Assembly: GCA_041784625.1 (NCBI GenBank)
Contig: JBHBDS010000095.1
Coordinates: forward strand, 1 to 12,095
Length of the DNA: 12,095 bases
Direction of reading: 5' to 3'
DNA from: JAUNKE01 sp041784625
Lineage (GTDB): Bacteria; Bacillota; Clostridia; Peptostreptococcales; Filifactoraceae
Below are positions 6,295 through 12,095 of this stretch, one piece after another. Below the pieces are notes generated by a model, which saw only the letters and a list, made by a program, of their open reading frames with translations, was not told where the DNA came from and did not search any database. Both the position numbers and the translations under genes were made by a program. The first letter of the stretch is position 1, and the number at the start of each line of letters is the position of its first letter.

Positions 6295-8280
6295 ATGAGG
6301 GTTTACGAAAGCGACAAAATTAGAAATGTGGCAATACTGGGACATGCGGGATCCGGTAAATCGAATCTGATCGAAGCGATTCAATTTACCGCAGGATTGG
6401 CAAACCGAATTTCAAAACCGACTGACGAGGTCAAATTGACAAACACCGTAGGACTCTACGCAATTGAGTACAATAGCAACAAATACAATTTCTTGGACAC
6501 TCCAGGATATTTTGATTTTTCTGGAGAAGTAACTTCTGCGATGTCAGCGGCTCGTGGCGCAATCATCGTGGTGGACGGTACAACTGATTTGCAAGTTGGA
6601 ACCGAAAAAGCTTTGGAAATTACTGATGATTTGAATATGCCAAAATTCATTTTCGTCAATAAGATAGATAGTGAAAAAGCAGATTACGAAAAAATTCTTG
6701 AGCAACTTCGTGAGCGCTACGGCAAAAAAATTGCGCCGTTCCACGTACCTTGGGGCAAGGCGGATGGCTTCAAAGGATTTATCAACGTGGTCGATATGTT
6801 TGCTCGTGAATACAATGGCTCAGAATGTGTGACCGTTCCGATGCCAGAAGATATTCAGCATATGGTAGAACCAATTCGTGAGATGCTTCTTGAAGCAGTA
6901 GCAGAGACCGACGAAGAATTGATGGACAAATTCTTTGCGGGCGAAGAATTTACTCGTGATGAAATTCACCGTGGACTAAGACTTGGCGTACTTGCTGGCG
7001 ATGTAATCCCTGTTCTTTGCGGATCGACTGCAAAAAATATCGGAATGCACACTTTGATGGATATGGTGGTGGATTATCTTCCATCGCCGCTTGACTCAGG
7101 CGTGCCACGCTACTCGGCGGACAGCGTTGCGCAAGTGTACAAAACCGTTTACGACCCATTCCTAGGCAGAGTAAACTACGCAATCGTGTACGAAGGCGAG
7201 TTCAAGCCAGATATGGAAGTTCATAATCTCAATAAAGGCAAAAAAGAAAAAATCAACAAGCTCTTCACCGTAGTAAACAAAGAGCTCAAAGAAGTGGACG
7301 GCGCAAATGCTGGCGACATCGTTGTATTCACAAAACTTGGCGATGTAGTGACAGGCGATGTACTTTCTTCCAAAGCGGGCTATGGCGAAAAACCAGCGCT
7401 CGAGTTCCCAAAACCACAGATGCTTGTGGCAGTCGAAGCTCTCAACAAAAACGACGAGGACAAAATTTCGCAAGGAATCCAAAAACTTTTGGACGAAGAT
7501 CCATCTTTCACTTACACAAGAAATGCGGAAACAAAACAATCCGTACTTGGCGTGCAAGGCGAAATCCATGTCAACGCACTCAAAGATAAACTCAAAGAAA
7601 AATTTGGCGTAGACGTTGCGCTTCGTGATCTAAAAGTTCCTTACCGTGAGACGATCAAAGGAAGCTCCGATGTACAAGGAAAACACAAAAAACAATCGGG
7701 TGGACATGGACAATACGGCGATGTGAAGATTCGTTTCTCTCCATCGGCGGAAGAATTTGAATTTGGCGAAGAACTATTCGGCGGCTCGGTTCCAAAATCC
7801 TATGTGCCAGCAGTTGAAAAAGGTCTGCGTGAATCGATGGAGCATGGTGTGCTCGCAGGATTCCCAGTAACCAATATCAAAGCGGTTCTCTACGATGGAT
7901 CGTACCATGATGTAGACTCCTCCGAGATGGCGTTCAAACTTGCAGCAAATCTTGCGTTCAAAAAAGGAATGGAAGAAGCAAAACCAGTACTGCTTGAGCC
8001 AGTGATGAAACTCGACATCTACGTTCCAGAAGAATATATGGGCGACATTATGGGCGACATCAACAAAAAACGTGGTCGTGTACTCGGAATGGAAGCATAC
8101 AAAAACGGAAAGCAAATCATCCGTGCTGAAGCTCCACAAGCTGAGACATTCAAATACGCAATCGACCTCAAAGCGATGACCCAAGGACGTGGCTACTTCG
8201 AAATGGAATTCGTACGCTACGAAGAAGTTCCTGCACAAATGGCAGAAAAAATCATCGCAGAATCTAAAGTAGAGAAGTAG
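6295..8280 (+). CDS. fusA2: EF-G-like translational GTPase (second EF-G group), 661 aa
   Basis: The ATG at 6295 follows AAGGAGGAATTTGAC, an ideal ribosome binding site; an in-frame TTG further upstream has none. The GTPase domain has the P-loop GHAGSGKS (16-23), the G3 box DTPGY (68-72), NKID (122-125) and CGSTAKN (242-248). Domain II, domain III and a well-kept domain IV follow: SGGHGQYGDV (468-477), YDGSYHDVDSSE (533-544, with H538 at the tip position) and GDINKKRGRVLGME (587-600), then a C-terminal domain V. GHAGSGK and DTPGY (Tyr for the catalytic His) mark the EF-G-like group that accompanies canonical EF-G in many bacteria. It includes T. thermophilus EF-G-2 and mycobacterial FusA2, and its role is poorly defined. 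Lys22 to Asp68 spans 46 residues, about 12 fewer than I recall for EF-G, so switch I appears shortened. At 661 residues it is smaller than canonical EF-G (about 690-700). It is monocistronic, with its own promoter and terminator. Confidence 0.92.
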   Translation: MRVYESDKIRNVAILGHAGSGKSNLIEAIQFTAGLANRISKPTDEVKLTNTVGLYAIEYNSNKYNFLDTPGYFDFSGEVTSAMSAARGAIIVVDGTTDLQVGTEKALEITDDLNMPKFIFVNKIDSEKADYEKILEQLRERYGKKIAPFHVPWGKADGFKGFINVVDMFAREYNGSECVTVPMPEDIQHMVEPIREMLLEAVAETDEELMDKFFAGEEFTRDEIHRGLRLGVLAGDVIPVLCGSTAKNIGMHTLMDMVVDYLPSPLDSGVPRYSADSVAQVYKTVYDPFLGRVNYAIVYEGEFKPDMEVHNLNKGKKEKINKLFTVVNKELKEVDGANAGDIVVFTKLGDVVTGDVLSSKAGYGEKPALEFPKPQMLVAVEALNKNDEDKISQGIQKLLDEDPSFTYTRNAETKQSVLGVQGEIHVNALKDKLKEKFGVDVALRDLKVPYRETIKGSSDVQGKHKKQSGGHGQYGDVKIRFSPSAEEFEFGEELFGGSVPKSYVPAVEKGLRESMEHGVLAGFPVTNIKAVLYDGSYHDVDSSEMAFKLAANLAFKKGMEEAKPVLLEPVMKLDIYVPEEYMGDIMGDINKKRGRVLGMEAYKNGKQIIRAEAPQAETFKYAIDLKAMTQGRGYFEMEFVRYEEVPAQMAEKIIAESKVEK

Positions 8281-8330
8281 TCGAGAACATTACTTGAGAA
8301 CAGTTTGAGAAAGATGAGCGAGAATAACTA

Positions 8331-8387
8331 GCGAAAATATTCATCGCACAAAACCATTGAAGATTTTCAGCGAATATTTTCAGCGAA
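8331..8387. repeat. Inverted repeat plus tandem 12-mer after the EF-G-like gene
   Basis: GAAAATATTC (8333-8342) is perfectly complementary to GAATATTTTC (8372-8381) across 29 bases; two more pairs form if one A is bulged. The 3' arm lies in a tandem repeat of ATTTTCAGCGAA (8363-8374 and 8376-8387, period 13). The element lies in the 3' untranslated part of the GTPase mRNA, ahead of the terminator. Confidence 0.5.
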
Positions 8388-8406
8388 AACAATCGATTTA
8401 TGAAAT

Positions 8407-8446
8407 AAAAAATCCTAGCTATTGAGAAAGTAGTTAGGATTTTTTT
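8407..8446 (+). terminator. Rho-independent terminator of the EF-G-like gene, bidirectional
   Basis: The arms 8407-8421 and 8431-8445 pair over 15 bases with one G-U pair, around a 9-base loop. The GC-bearing core is ATCCTAGCTA. A run of seven T follows on the plus strand, and the matching A-run makes a T-tract on the minus strand too, so it should also stop readthrough from the pha side. Confidence 0.85.
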
Positions 8447-8472
8447 GCCATCTTGTATTTCAGATTTTCTGT

Positions 8473-8521
8473 AAAATAAAATCAGGGAGCAAACTTTGCA
8501 TCATTTCGCAAATTTGCTCCC
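8473..8521 (-). terminator. Rho-independent terminator of the pha operon
   Basis: GGGAGCAAA (8485-8493) pairs perfectly with TTTGCTCCC (8513-8521). After one bulged C the stem continues as TTTGC/GCAAA around an 8-base loop. On the minus strand it is followed by a T-rich tract (TTTTATTTT, 8481-8473). It lies about 80 bases beyond the phaC stop. On the plus strand a T-run follows after a 6-base gap, so it may work both ways. Confidence 0.85.
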
Positions 8522-8601
8522 CAAAAATTTTTTCAATTGTTATTGTACCGTTTTTTTAATTGTACAGCATTTTTCTATTGCCGAAAATTATTTTTCTCCA
8601 A

Positions 8602-9675
8602 TTATTTCGCTTTGGATTTTTCTTTGAGCCAATTGGAAATCAGTGGCGATACTTCTTTTTTTGCTTTGGAGCTCACATACATTCCGATATGTCCTGTTGG
8701 AATGCCGTGGGTCTCGATGTCTTTGGTGCCAACATATTTTTCGAGCGGCTTGCTTGCTGCTGGTGGTACGATATGATCTTTTTCTGCGTACACATTGAGC
8801 ACTGGCATCGTAACTTTTTTGAGATCCACTTTTTGGTCGCCAATCATCATTTTGCCTTTGATCAGCTTGTTTTCTTTGTATAGGTCATTGATAAACTGAC
8901 GGATGGTTTCTCCCGCTTGTCCCGGGCTATCAAAAATCCAGTTTTCCATACGTAGGAAGTTGCTCATCACCTCCGGCTTATCAAAATCGTCAATCAGGTT
9001 GAGATATTTTCCAACCATCAGCGAAATTGGTTTCATCGTCAAGAATCCATTGTTCATAAAATCGCCTGGAATTACTCCGTACGCATCCACCATTTTGTCA
9101 ATGTCAAGGCTCTTACCCCAACGGAAAAGTAGTCCGTCATCAGTGGAGAAATCTACTGGCGCAACCATGGTTACCAGCGCATTGATTTTGTCTGGATGAA
9201 GCGCCGAATACATGAGCGAGAATGTTCCGCCTTGGCAAACGCCGAGCAGATTGATTTTTTCTTTTTTGGAGTGCTCACGAACCGCATCCACCGCATTGTC
9301 GATATATCCTTGGATATAGTCTTCGAGCGTGAGGTACATATCTTCTTGTGTTGGATAACCCCAGTCGATGATATAAAGATCTTGTCCGTCGCGAAGCATA
9401 TTTTGGACAAAACTTGTATCTTCTTGAAGATCCATCATCGTCTCACGGTTTACCAGCGCATACACGATGAGCGTAGGCACTTTGTTTGCACCACTACGAA
9501 CCAACGGCTTGTAGCGATACACTTTCATTTTATCTTCCGAATAGATGAGCGCTTTTTCCGAAAAACCTGGCGTAGGCTCGCCCACGCTCATCATTGTTTC
9601 AAATCCTTCTAAAAACTTTTTTTGTAGCTTGAGATTTTCCTCAAAGCTTTTTTTCCAATCAAAAACTTGATCCAT
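8602..9675 (-). CDS. phaC: Class III polyhydroxyalkanoate synthase, catalytic subunit PhaC, 357 aa
   Basis: PhaC polymerises (R)-3-hydroxyacyl-CoA into polyhydroxyalkanoate granules, releasing CoA; class III enzymes need the partner PhaE. The protein is an alpha/beta hydrolase with the synthase form of the lipase box, GVCQGG (145-150), Cys147 being the nucleophile instead of the Ser of lipases. YAEKDHIVPP (296-305) gives Asp300 and the flanking His301, and PTGHIG (326-331) gives His329. These match Cys149, Asp302 and His331 of the Allochromatium vinosum enzyme with a constant offset of two, and the length of about 355 is typical of class III. The ATG at 9675 follows AAAGGTG by five bases, and the gene starts 35 bases after the phaE stop. 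As the last gene of phaJ-phaE-phaC it ends at a strong terminator. Assignment is firm; substrate chain length cannot be read from the sequence, though class III enzymes usually take short chains. Confidence 0.96.
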   Translation of the reverse strand: MDQVFDWKKSFEENLKLQKKFLEGFETMMSVGEPTPGFSEKALIYSEDKMKVYRYKPLVRSGANKVPTLIVYALVNRETMMDLQEDTSFVQNMLRDGQDLYIIDWGYPTQEDMYLTLEDYIQGYIDNAVDAVREHSKKEKINLLGVCQGGTFSLMYSALHPDKINALVTMVAPVDFSTDDGLLFRWGKSLDIDKMVDAYGVIPGDFMNNGFLTMKPISLMVGKYLNLIDDFDKPEVMSNFLRMENWIFDSPGQAGETIRQFINDLYKENKLIKGKMMIGDQKVDLKKVTMPVLNVYAEKDHIVPPAASKPLEKYVGTKDIETHGIPTGHIGMYVSSKAKKEVSPLISNWLKEKSKAK

Positions 9676-9710
9676 TATAACACCTTTCTCTTTCTTCTAC
9701 AAAAACCAGA

Positions 9711-11015
9711 TTACTTTTCAACCTCTGCGCTCGCTGCTTCTTTTTGCGCCTTTTTCATCGCTTTTACTTCTTTTTTCAAGTCATAAATCGTTTTGTACAG
9801 AGAGTTGATTTCGCTTCTTGTAACGATCGGTGTGTCTACGAGATAGCGCTCAAGGAGTTGTTGCATCTCGATGCGGTATTCCATCGCAGCGGAGGACAAT
9901 TGTCCCAGAAGTTTGGTGTATTCTGGCGTTGCAAAATAAGAGTCGAAGATTTTTTCGAGCTCATTGGACCAGTAGGTGTAGAACTCGTTGAATGTTTTTG
10001 GTTGTACACCTTGTTCTGCCATTTCAAGATACTTGGAGATCATGTCGTCCATATTTTCTTGTTGTACAGCAAAAATTCTCGAGGTAAAGTCTGTGCTGAG
10101 CAACAACATATTAATGTAGGTGTCAAACGCCTTGCTTTGCTGCTCGATCAGTTCTTTGTTGATTCCCATCGATGGAGAAAGCAGCATCGCACCAAAAGTT
10201 TTGTCAAACTGCGCTCTCCAAAGCTCGAAGAACTCGCCGAGTTTCGTTTTGTCAGCGATCATTCCTTCTGCAAATAGATCACGAAGTTCTTTGGAATTAT
10301 CTAGCCATGGTGCAAAGAAATTTCTGCTGGTTTCAGCATATTGTTTCATCAGCTCCATTGGCTCTTTTGCAAATGCTTGGAATTCTTGTGGTAGCATTGG
10401 CAGAACCATATCCTTGAACATCAAATCATATTTTTCAAGAATTTCTTGCGTATATTTTTTTACTTCATCCATCACAGGTTGCACTTGCGATGCTTCCATT
10501 TCTTTCCAGAATTTGTACAGATTGAGATAATAAGTATTTGCCTTCATCATTTTTTCAAGCAAATCTCTCATCGCTGGCGAAAACGCCTTGCCCATTTCAA
10601 ATGGATTGTAGTATTCTCTAATTTTTTCGAAATACTCGTTGATGCTGTCTGCATTGCCCATCCATTTGCTCATATCCGTAAAATTGAACGGAGCTGCTTT
10701 TGCAAAATCTGGCATTTTGGAGAAATAATTTGTCATTTGATCCATATACGTTTTTTGCATTTCGGTAAAGAATTCAAAAGCTTTTGGATCAAAGCCAGGC
10801 TGTTTGAAGTAATCCATAAACAGCTTGTTCACATCGCCCACTTGATTTTTTGCCAAATAATCCATATATTTTTTTTGCAGCTCAAAGAAATCATTCATCG
10901 ATTTCGTGTGCGGATTATCCGATGGATTTGCAAAATTTTTGTACATATCCTGCCATTGATCCATCATATTTTTTTGAGAATCCATCATCGTTTTGAAAAA
11001 TTCATTGTTCATCAT
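9711..11015 (-). CDS. phaE: Class III PHA synthase subunit PhaE, 434 aa
   Basis: PhaE is the non-catalytic partner that activates PhaC and binds it at the granule. The protein is almost entirely helical, rich in Met, Phe, Tyr and Lys, and has no membrane segment. It ends with the part that is best conserved in PhaE: ERYLVDTPIVTRSEINSLY (389-407), IYDLKKEV, then a Lys/Ala/Glu tail. The N-terminal third holds three related units with FF, QK and YMD or MMD spacing (5-21, 42-54, 81-94). At 434 residues it is longer than A. vinosum PhaE (about 357). I start it at ATG 11015 because GGAGG is 13 bases upstream, and MMNNEFF resembles the start of known PhaE. The in-frame ATG at 11027 is only one base from that GGAGG. 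The next gene downstream is phaC, and phaJ lies 19 bases upstream with its stop overlapping this ribosome binding site. Confidence 0.92.
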   Translation of the reverse strand: MMNNEFFKTMMDSQKNMMDQWQDMYKNFANPSDNPHTKSMNDFFELQKKYMDYLAKNQVGDVNKLFMDYFKQPGFDPKAFEFFTEMQKTYMDQMTNYFSKMPDFAKAAPFNFTDMSKWMGNADSINEYFEKIREYYNPFEMGKAFSPAMRDLLEKMMKANTYYLNLYKFWKEMEASQVQPVMDEVKKYTQEILEKYDLMFKDMVLPMLPQEFQAFAKEPMELMKQYAETSRNFFAPWLDNSKELRDLFAEGMIADKTKLGEFFELWRAQFDKTFGAMLLSPSMGINKELIEQQSKAFDTYINMLLLSTDFTSRIFAVQQENMDDMISKYLEMAEQGVQPKTFNEFYTYWSNELEKIFDSYFATPEYTKLLGQLSSAAMEYRIEMQQLLERYLVDTPIVTRSEINSLYKTIYDLKKEVKAMKKAQKEAASAEVEK

Positions 11016-11034
11016 CCTAATTATCATCCCTCCA

Positions 11035-11442
11035 TTAAAGCATCTTCATTACTGCTTGTCCCGAAATCACTTCGGTCTCACCATTGTTTGTCGTTACCGT
11101 CGTTTTTAGTGTAAGAATTCTTTTGTCATCTCTTTTTGAAAGCACCTCAACTTCTGCGGTGCATTCATCGCCAATATACACAGGTTTCAGAAATTTTAAC
11201 TCCTGCCCCATATAAATCGTTCCTTCACCTGGCAACTTTGTACCCAGTACCGAAGAAATTAGCGACGAAACCAAAATCCCATGCACAATATTTTTCTTAA
11301 ATATTGTTTTTGCTGCATACTCTTCATCCAGATGAACTGGATTCGTATCTGTCGAAAGTTCAGCGAACAATTTTACATCCTCCTTCGAAAATGTTTTTGT
11401 CACGCTGGCTTTGTCCCCGACTTGAATGTCCAAATAGTCCAT
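11035..11442 (-). CDS. phaJ: (R)-specific enoyl-CoA hydratase, MaoC/hot-dog family, 135 aa
   Basis: PhaJ hydrates trans-2-enoyl-CoA to (R)-3-hydroxyacyl-CoA, the monomer used by PHA synthase. The sequence is a single hot-dog domain with the hydratase-2 signature DTNPVHLDEEYA (32-43). Asp32 and His37 match the catalytic Asp31 and His36 of Aeromonas PhaJ. NIVHGILVSSLIS (51-63) and the strand LKFLKPVYIGD (82-92) follow the family pattern, and the length matches the usual 134 or so. The ATG at 11442 has AAAGGGGG eight bases upstream. The frame stays open to an ATG at 11556, but that extension has no ribosome binding site and crosses the likely leader. The stop TAA is followed directly by GGAGG for phaE. 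Being first in an operon with phaE and phaC, it most likely feeds PHA synthesis from enoyl-CoA, for example crotonyl-CoA, rather than acting elsewhere. Confidence 0.93.
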   Translation of the reverse strand: MDYLDIQVGDKASVTKTFSKEDVKLFAELSTDTNPVHLDEEYAAKTIFKKNIVHGILVSSLISSVLGTKLPGEGTIYMGQELKFLKPVYIGDECTAEVEVLSKRDDKRILTLKTTVTTNNGETEVISGQAVMKML

Positions 11443-11461
11443 GCGAACGCCCCCTTTCCAA

Positions 11462-11474
11462 ATAAAAAACGTTT
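11462..11474 (-). promoter_or_regulatory. AAACGTTTTYTAT leader motif, copy in the pha operon
   Basis: On the minus strand the leader reads AAACGTTTTTTAT, 12 of 13 bases identical to the copy in the lipoprotein operon leader. It begins about 32 bases before the ATG and ends just ahead of the GGAAAGGGGG ribosome binding site, the same arrangement as in the other operon. Confidence 0.35.
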
Positions 11475-11505
11475 GAAGCAAAATATTTTTATTAAACCCT
11501 ATTTT

Positions 11506-11518
11506 TAGGAATTTCCTA
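11506..11518. promoter_or_regulatory. Palindrome TAGGAA-T-TTCCTA in the pha leader
   Basis: A perfect inverted repeat with 6-base arms and a single central base lies about 58-70 bases downstream of the predicted transcription start and 64 bases before the phaJ ATG. This is a plausible site for a dimeric repressor. No match to a named regulator is claimed. Confidence 0.4.
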
Positions 11519-11575
11519 CAAATTTTTCGTATTTTGTCGAATATTATTTTTGTCATTCATCATAAAGTTGCTGTT

Positions 11576-11604
11576 ATTATAGCACGAAAAAACTTTCTTG
11601 AGAA
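11576..11604 (-). promoter_or_regulatory. Promoter of the phaJ-phaE-phaC operon
   Basis: On the minus strand, -35 TTCTCA (11604-11599, 4 of 6) and -10 TATAAT (11581-11576) are 17 bases apart. The -10 is preceded by TGC, making an extended -10 (TGnTATAAT), which compensates for the weak -35. Transcription should start near 11569, so the leader before phaJ is about 127 bases. Confidence 0.65.
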
Positions 11605-11816
11605 CCCAAAAATTAATTTTCTTAAAATAAAAATTCTTCCAACGTGTACGTTTTTGAGGCAAACAACTATCAAGTCACTTCCATTATGCAACTACCTAAG
11701 ATTCGATGCAGGATGAACCATTTATTTTTTGAAATATTTTTGCGGATATTTTTGTTTTTGTTTATTCTATTGTCTGTATTTTTGTATCGAATTTTCGTAT
11801 TCGTAAATTTTTCTCT

Positions 11817-12095
11817 CTAGCGATTTTCCATCCACATTTTGACGAGATAAATAATCCCGATATGCAGCGGATAGAACACGTAGAAAAACCATTTGGTGAA
11901 CGAGCCGCCTTTTCCTTTTTCGCCACGATATTGGGAGAGCAAAAGAATCGGCAGAAAATGTCCGAGCTTGATGATGAGCGAATAGATATAGTAGCGATCC
12001 ACATAGGTTTCTCGTCCGTATGCCAAATCTTCGAGCGGATATTGCACTTGCGCAAGCAGTCCGATGTTGAGCAGCACGATCAATGTGTACGCAAA
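11817..12095 (-). CDS. TraX-family membrane protein, C-terminal 92 residues only
   Basis: The frame is open at the right window edge and ends at TAG 11817-11819; the true start lies outside. The fragment has a hydrophobic stretch at the start, a second around YSLIIKLGHFLPILLLS, then a polar YRGEKGKGG turn, and WFFYVFYPLHIGIIYLVKMW at the end. The order of the last membrane helices, the Gly/Lys-rich turn and the FFYVFYPLH motif is the C-terminal signature of TraX proteins. These were named after the F-pilin acetylase and are widespread in Firmicutes as chromosomal, probably acetyltransferase-like membrane proteins outside any conjugation locus. Nothing here suggests a conjugative element. The substrate is unknown. 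It is transcribed in the same direction as the pha genes but separated by 374 bases and a promoter, so it is likely an independent unit. Confidence 0.8.
   Translation of the reverse strand, partial: FAYTLIVLLNIGLLAQVQYPLEDLAYGRETYVDRYYIYSLIIKLGHFLPILLLSQYRGEKGKGGSFTKWFFYVFYPLHIGIIYLVKMWMENR

Larger units (their letters stand above)
8281..8601. other. Convergent intergenic region between the EF-G-like gene and phaC
   Basis: These 321 bases hold no gene. The part next to the GTPase gene (8281-8405) contains short repeats and an inverted repeat, given separately. Two stem-loop terminators follow (8407-8446 and 8473-8521). Between the second terminator and the phaC stop lies AT-rich sequence with two ATTGTAC copies 17 bases apart (8542-8548, 8559-8565) and no other signal I can support. 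Confidence 0.7.
11443..11816. other. AT-rich intergenic region between traX-like gene and phaJ
   Basis: These 374 bases hold no convincing gene. The half nearer phaJ contains its promoter and leader, a palindrome and the shared leader motif. Upstream of the -35 box is an AT-rich block with the palindrome AAAATTAATTTT (11609-11620), which could act as an UP element. Other features are AACGT-GT-ACGTT (11641-11652) and two CAACTA copies. No clear terminator hairpin follows the traX-like stop. Confidence 0.6.

Noticed and set aside
6295..8280. Tetracycline ribosomal protection protein (TetM-like)
   Set aside because: The P-loop GHAGSGKS and DTPGY, and the domain IV sequence, fit the EF-G-like group rather than TetM/TetO.
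8281..8331. Readthrough extension of the EF-G-like protein past its TAG stop (16 more codons to the next TAG)
   Set aside because: Domain V is already complete at the stop, and nothing suggests programmed readthrough.
8602..9675. Ordinary lipase or esterase
   Set aside because: The nucleophile elbow is GVCQGG with Cys, the hallmark of PHA synthase, and phaE is next to it.
11016..11027. PhaE start at ATG 11027
   Set aside because: The GGAGG ends one base before it, too close for initiation. The ATG at 11015 fits spacing and resembles known PhaE starts. Not fully excluded.
10446..11114. 222-codon open frame on the plus strand across phaE and the end of phaJ
   Set aside because: Antisense to two firmly identified genes; its His/Phe/Ile-rich product is the mirror of Met/Lys/Asp-rich PhaE.
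11443..11556. 38-residue N-terminal extension of PhaJ from an ATG at 11556
   Set aside because: No Shine-Dalgarno, AT-rich basic peptide unlike the family, and the internal ATG at 11442 gives the normal PhaJ length with a strong ribosome binding site.
11534..11716. 60-codon plus-strand frame upstream of the pha promoter
   Set aside because: No ribosome binding site, no recognisable features, and it runs across the pha promoter.

Overview
The window looks like chromosomal DNA of a low-to-moderate G+C Gram-positive anaerobe (Bacillota, probably a clostridial lineage). The evidence is strong GGAGG-type ribosome binding sites, sigma-A-type promoters with AT-rich flanks, lipobox lipoproteins, an EF-G-like GTPase of the second (non-canonical) EF-G group, and a TraX-family protein of Firmicute type. 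The genus cannot be named from the sequence alone. I saw no tRNA, rRNA, CRISPR array, insertion sequence or phage gene.

Left region (1-6079, all minus strand): one apparent operon read from a near-consensus promoter (TTGACG, 17 bp, TATAAT) at 6051-6079. It carries three tandem paralogous lipoproteins of 630, 637 and 623 residues, then the start of an ArsC/Spx-family thiol protein that runs off the left edge. Gaps are only 8, 8 and 10 bases, and at each junction the TAG stop is fused to or abuts the next Shine-Dalgarno. The lipoproteins are acidic and rich in beta-propeller-like repeats. Each has a conserved helical insert in the middle and no recognised catalytic domain. They are the best candidate here for an undescribed system.

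Middle (6080-8280): a short divergent promoter region, then a plus-strand gene for an EF-G-like translational GTPase of 661 residues. It has DTPGY instead of DTPGH in the G3 box and an unusually short switch I region, but keeps the domain IV tip.

Convergent junction (8281-8601): two strong stem-loop terminators separate this gene from the pha genes, with a small repeat-rich stretch just after the GTPase gene.

Right region (8602-11604, minus strand): a compact phaJ-phaE-phaC operon for polyhydroxyalkanoate synthesis. PhaJ supplies (R)-3-hydroxyacyl-CoA from enoyl-CoA, and PhaE with PhaC forms a class III synthase whose Cys-Asp-His triad is visible. A promoter with an extended -10 lies about 130 bases upstream of phaJ, leaving a long AT-rich leader with a palindrome. 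The leaders of the pha operon and the lipoprotein operon share a 13-base motif (12 of 13 identical) just upstream of their ribosome binding sites, which hints at common control.

Far right (11817-12095, minus strand): the C-terminal part of a TraX-family membrane protein whose start lies outside the window.
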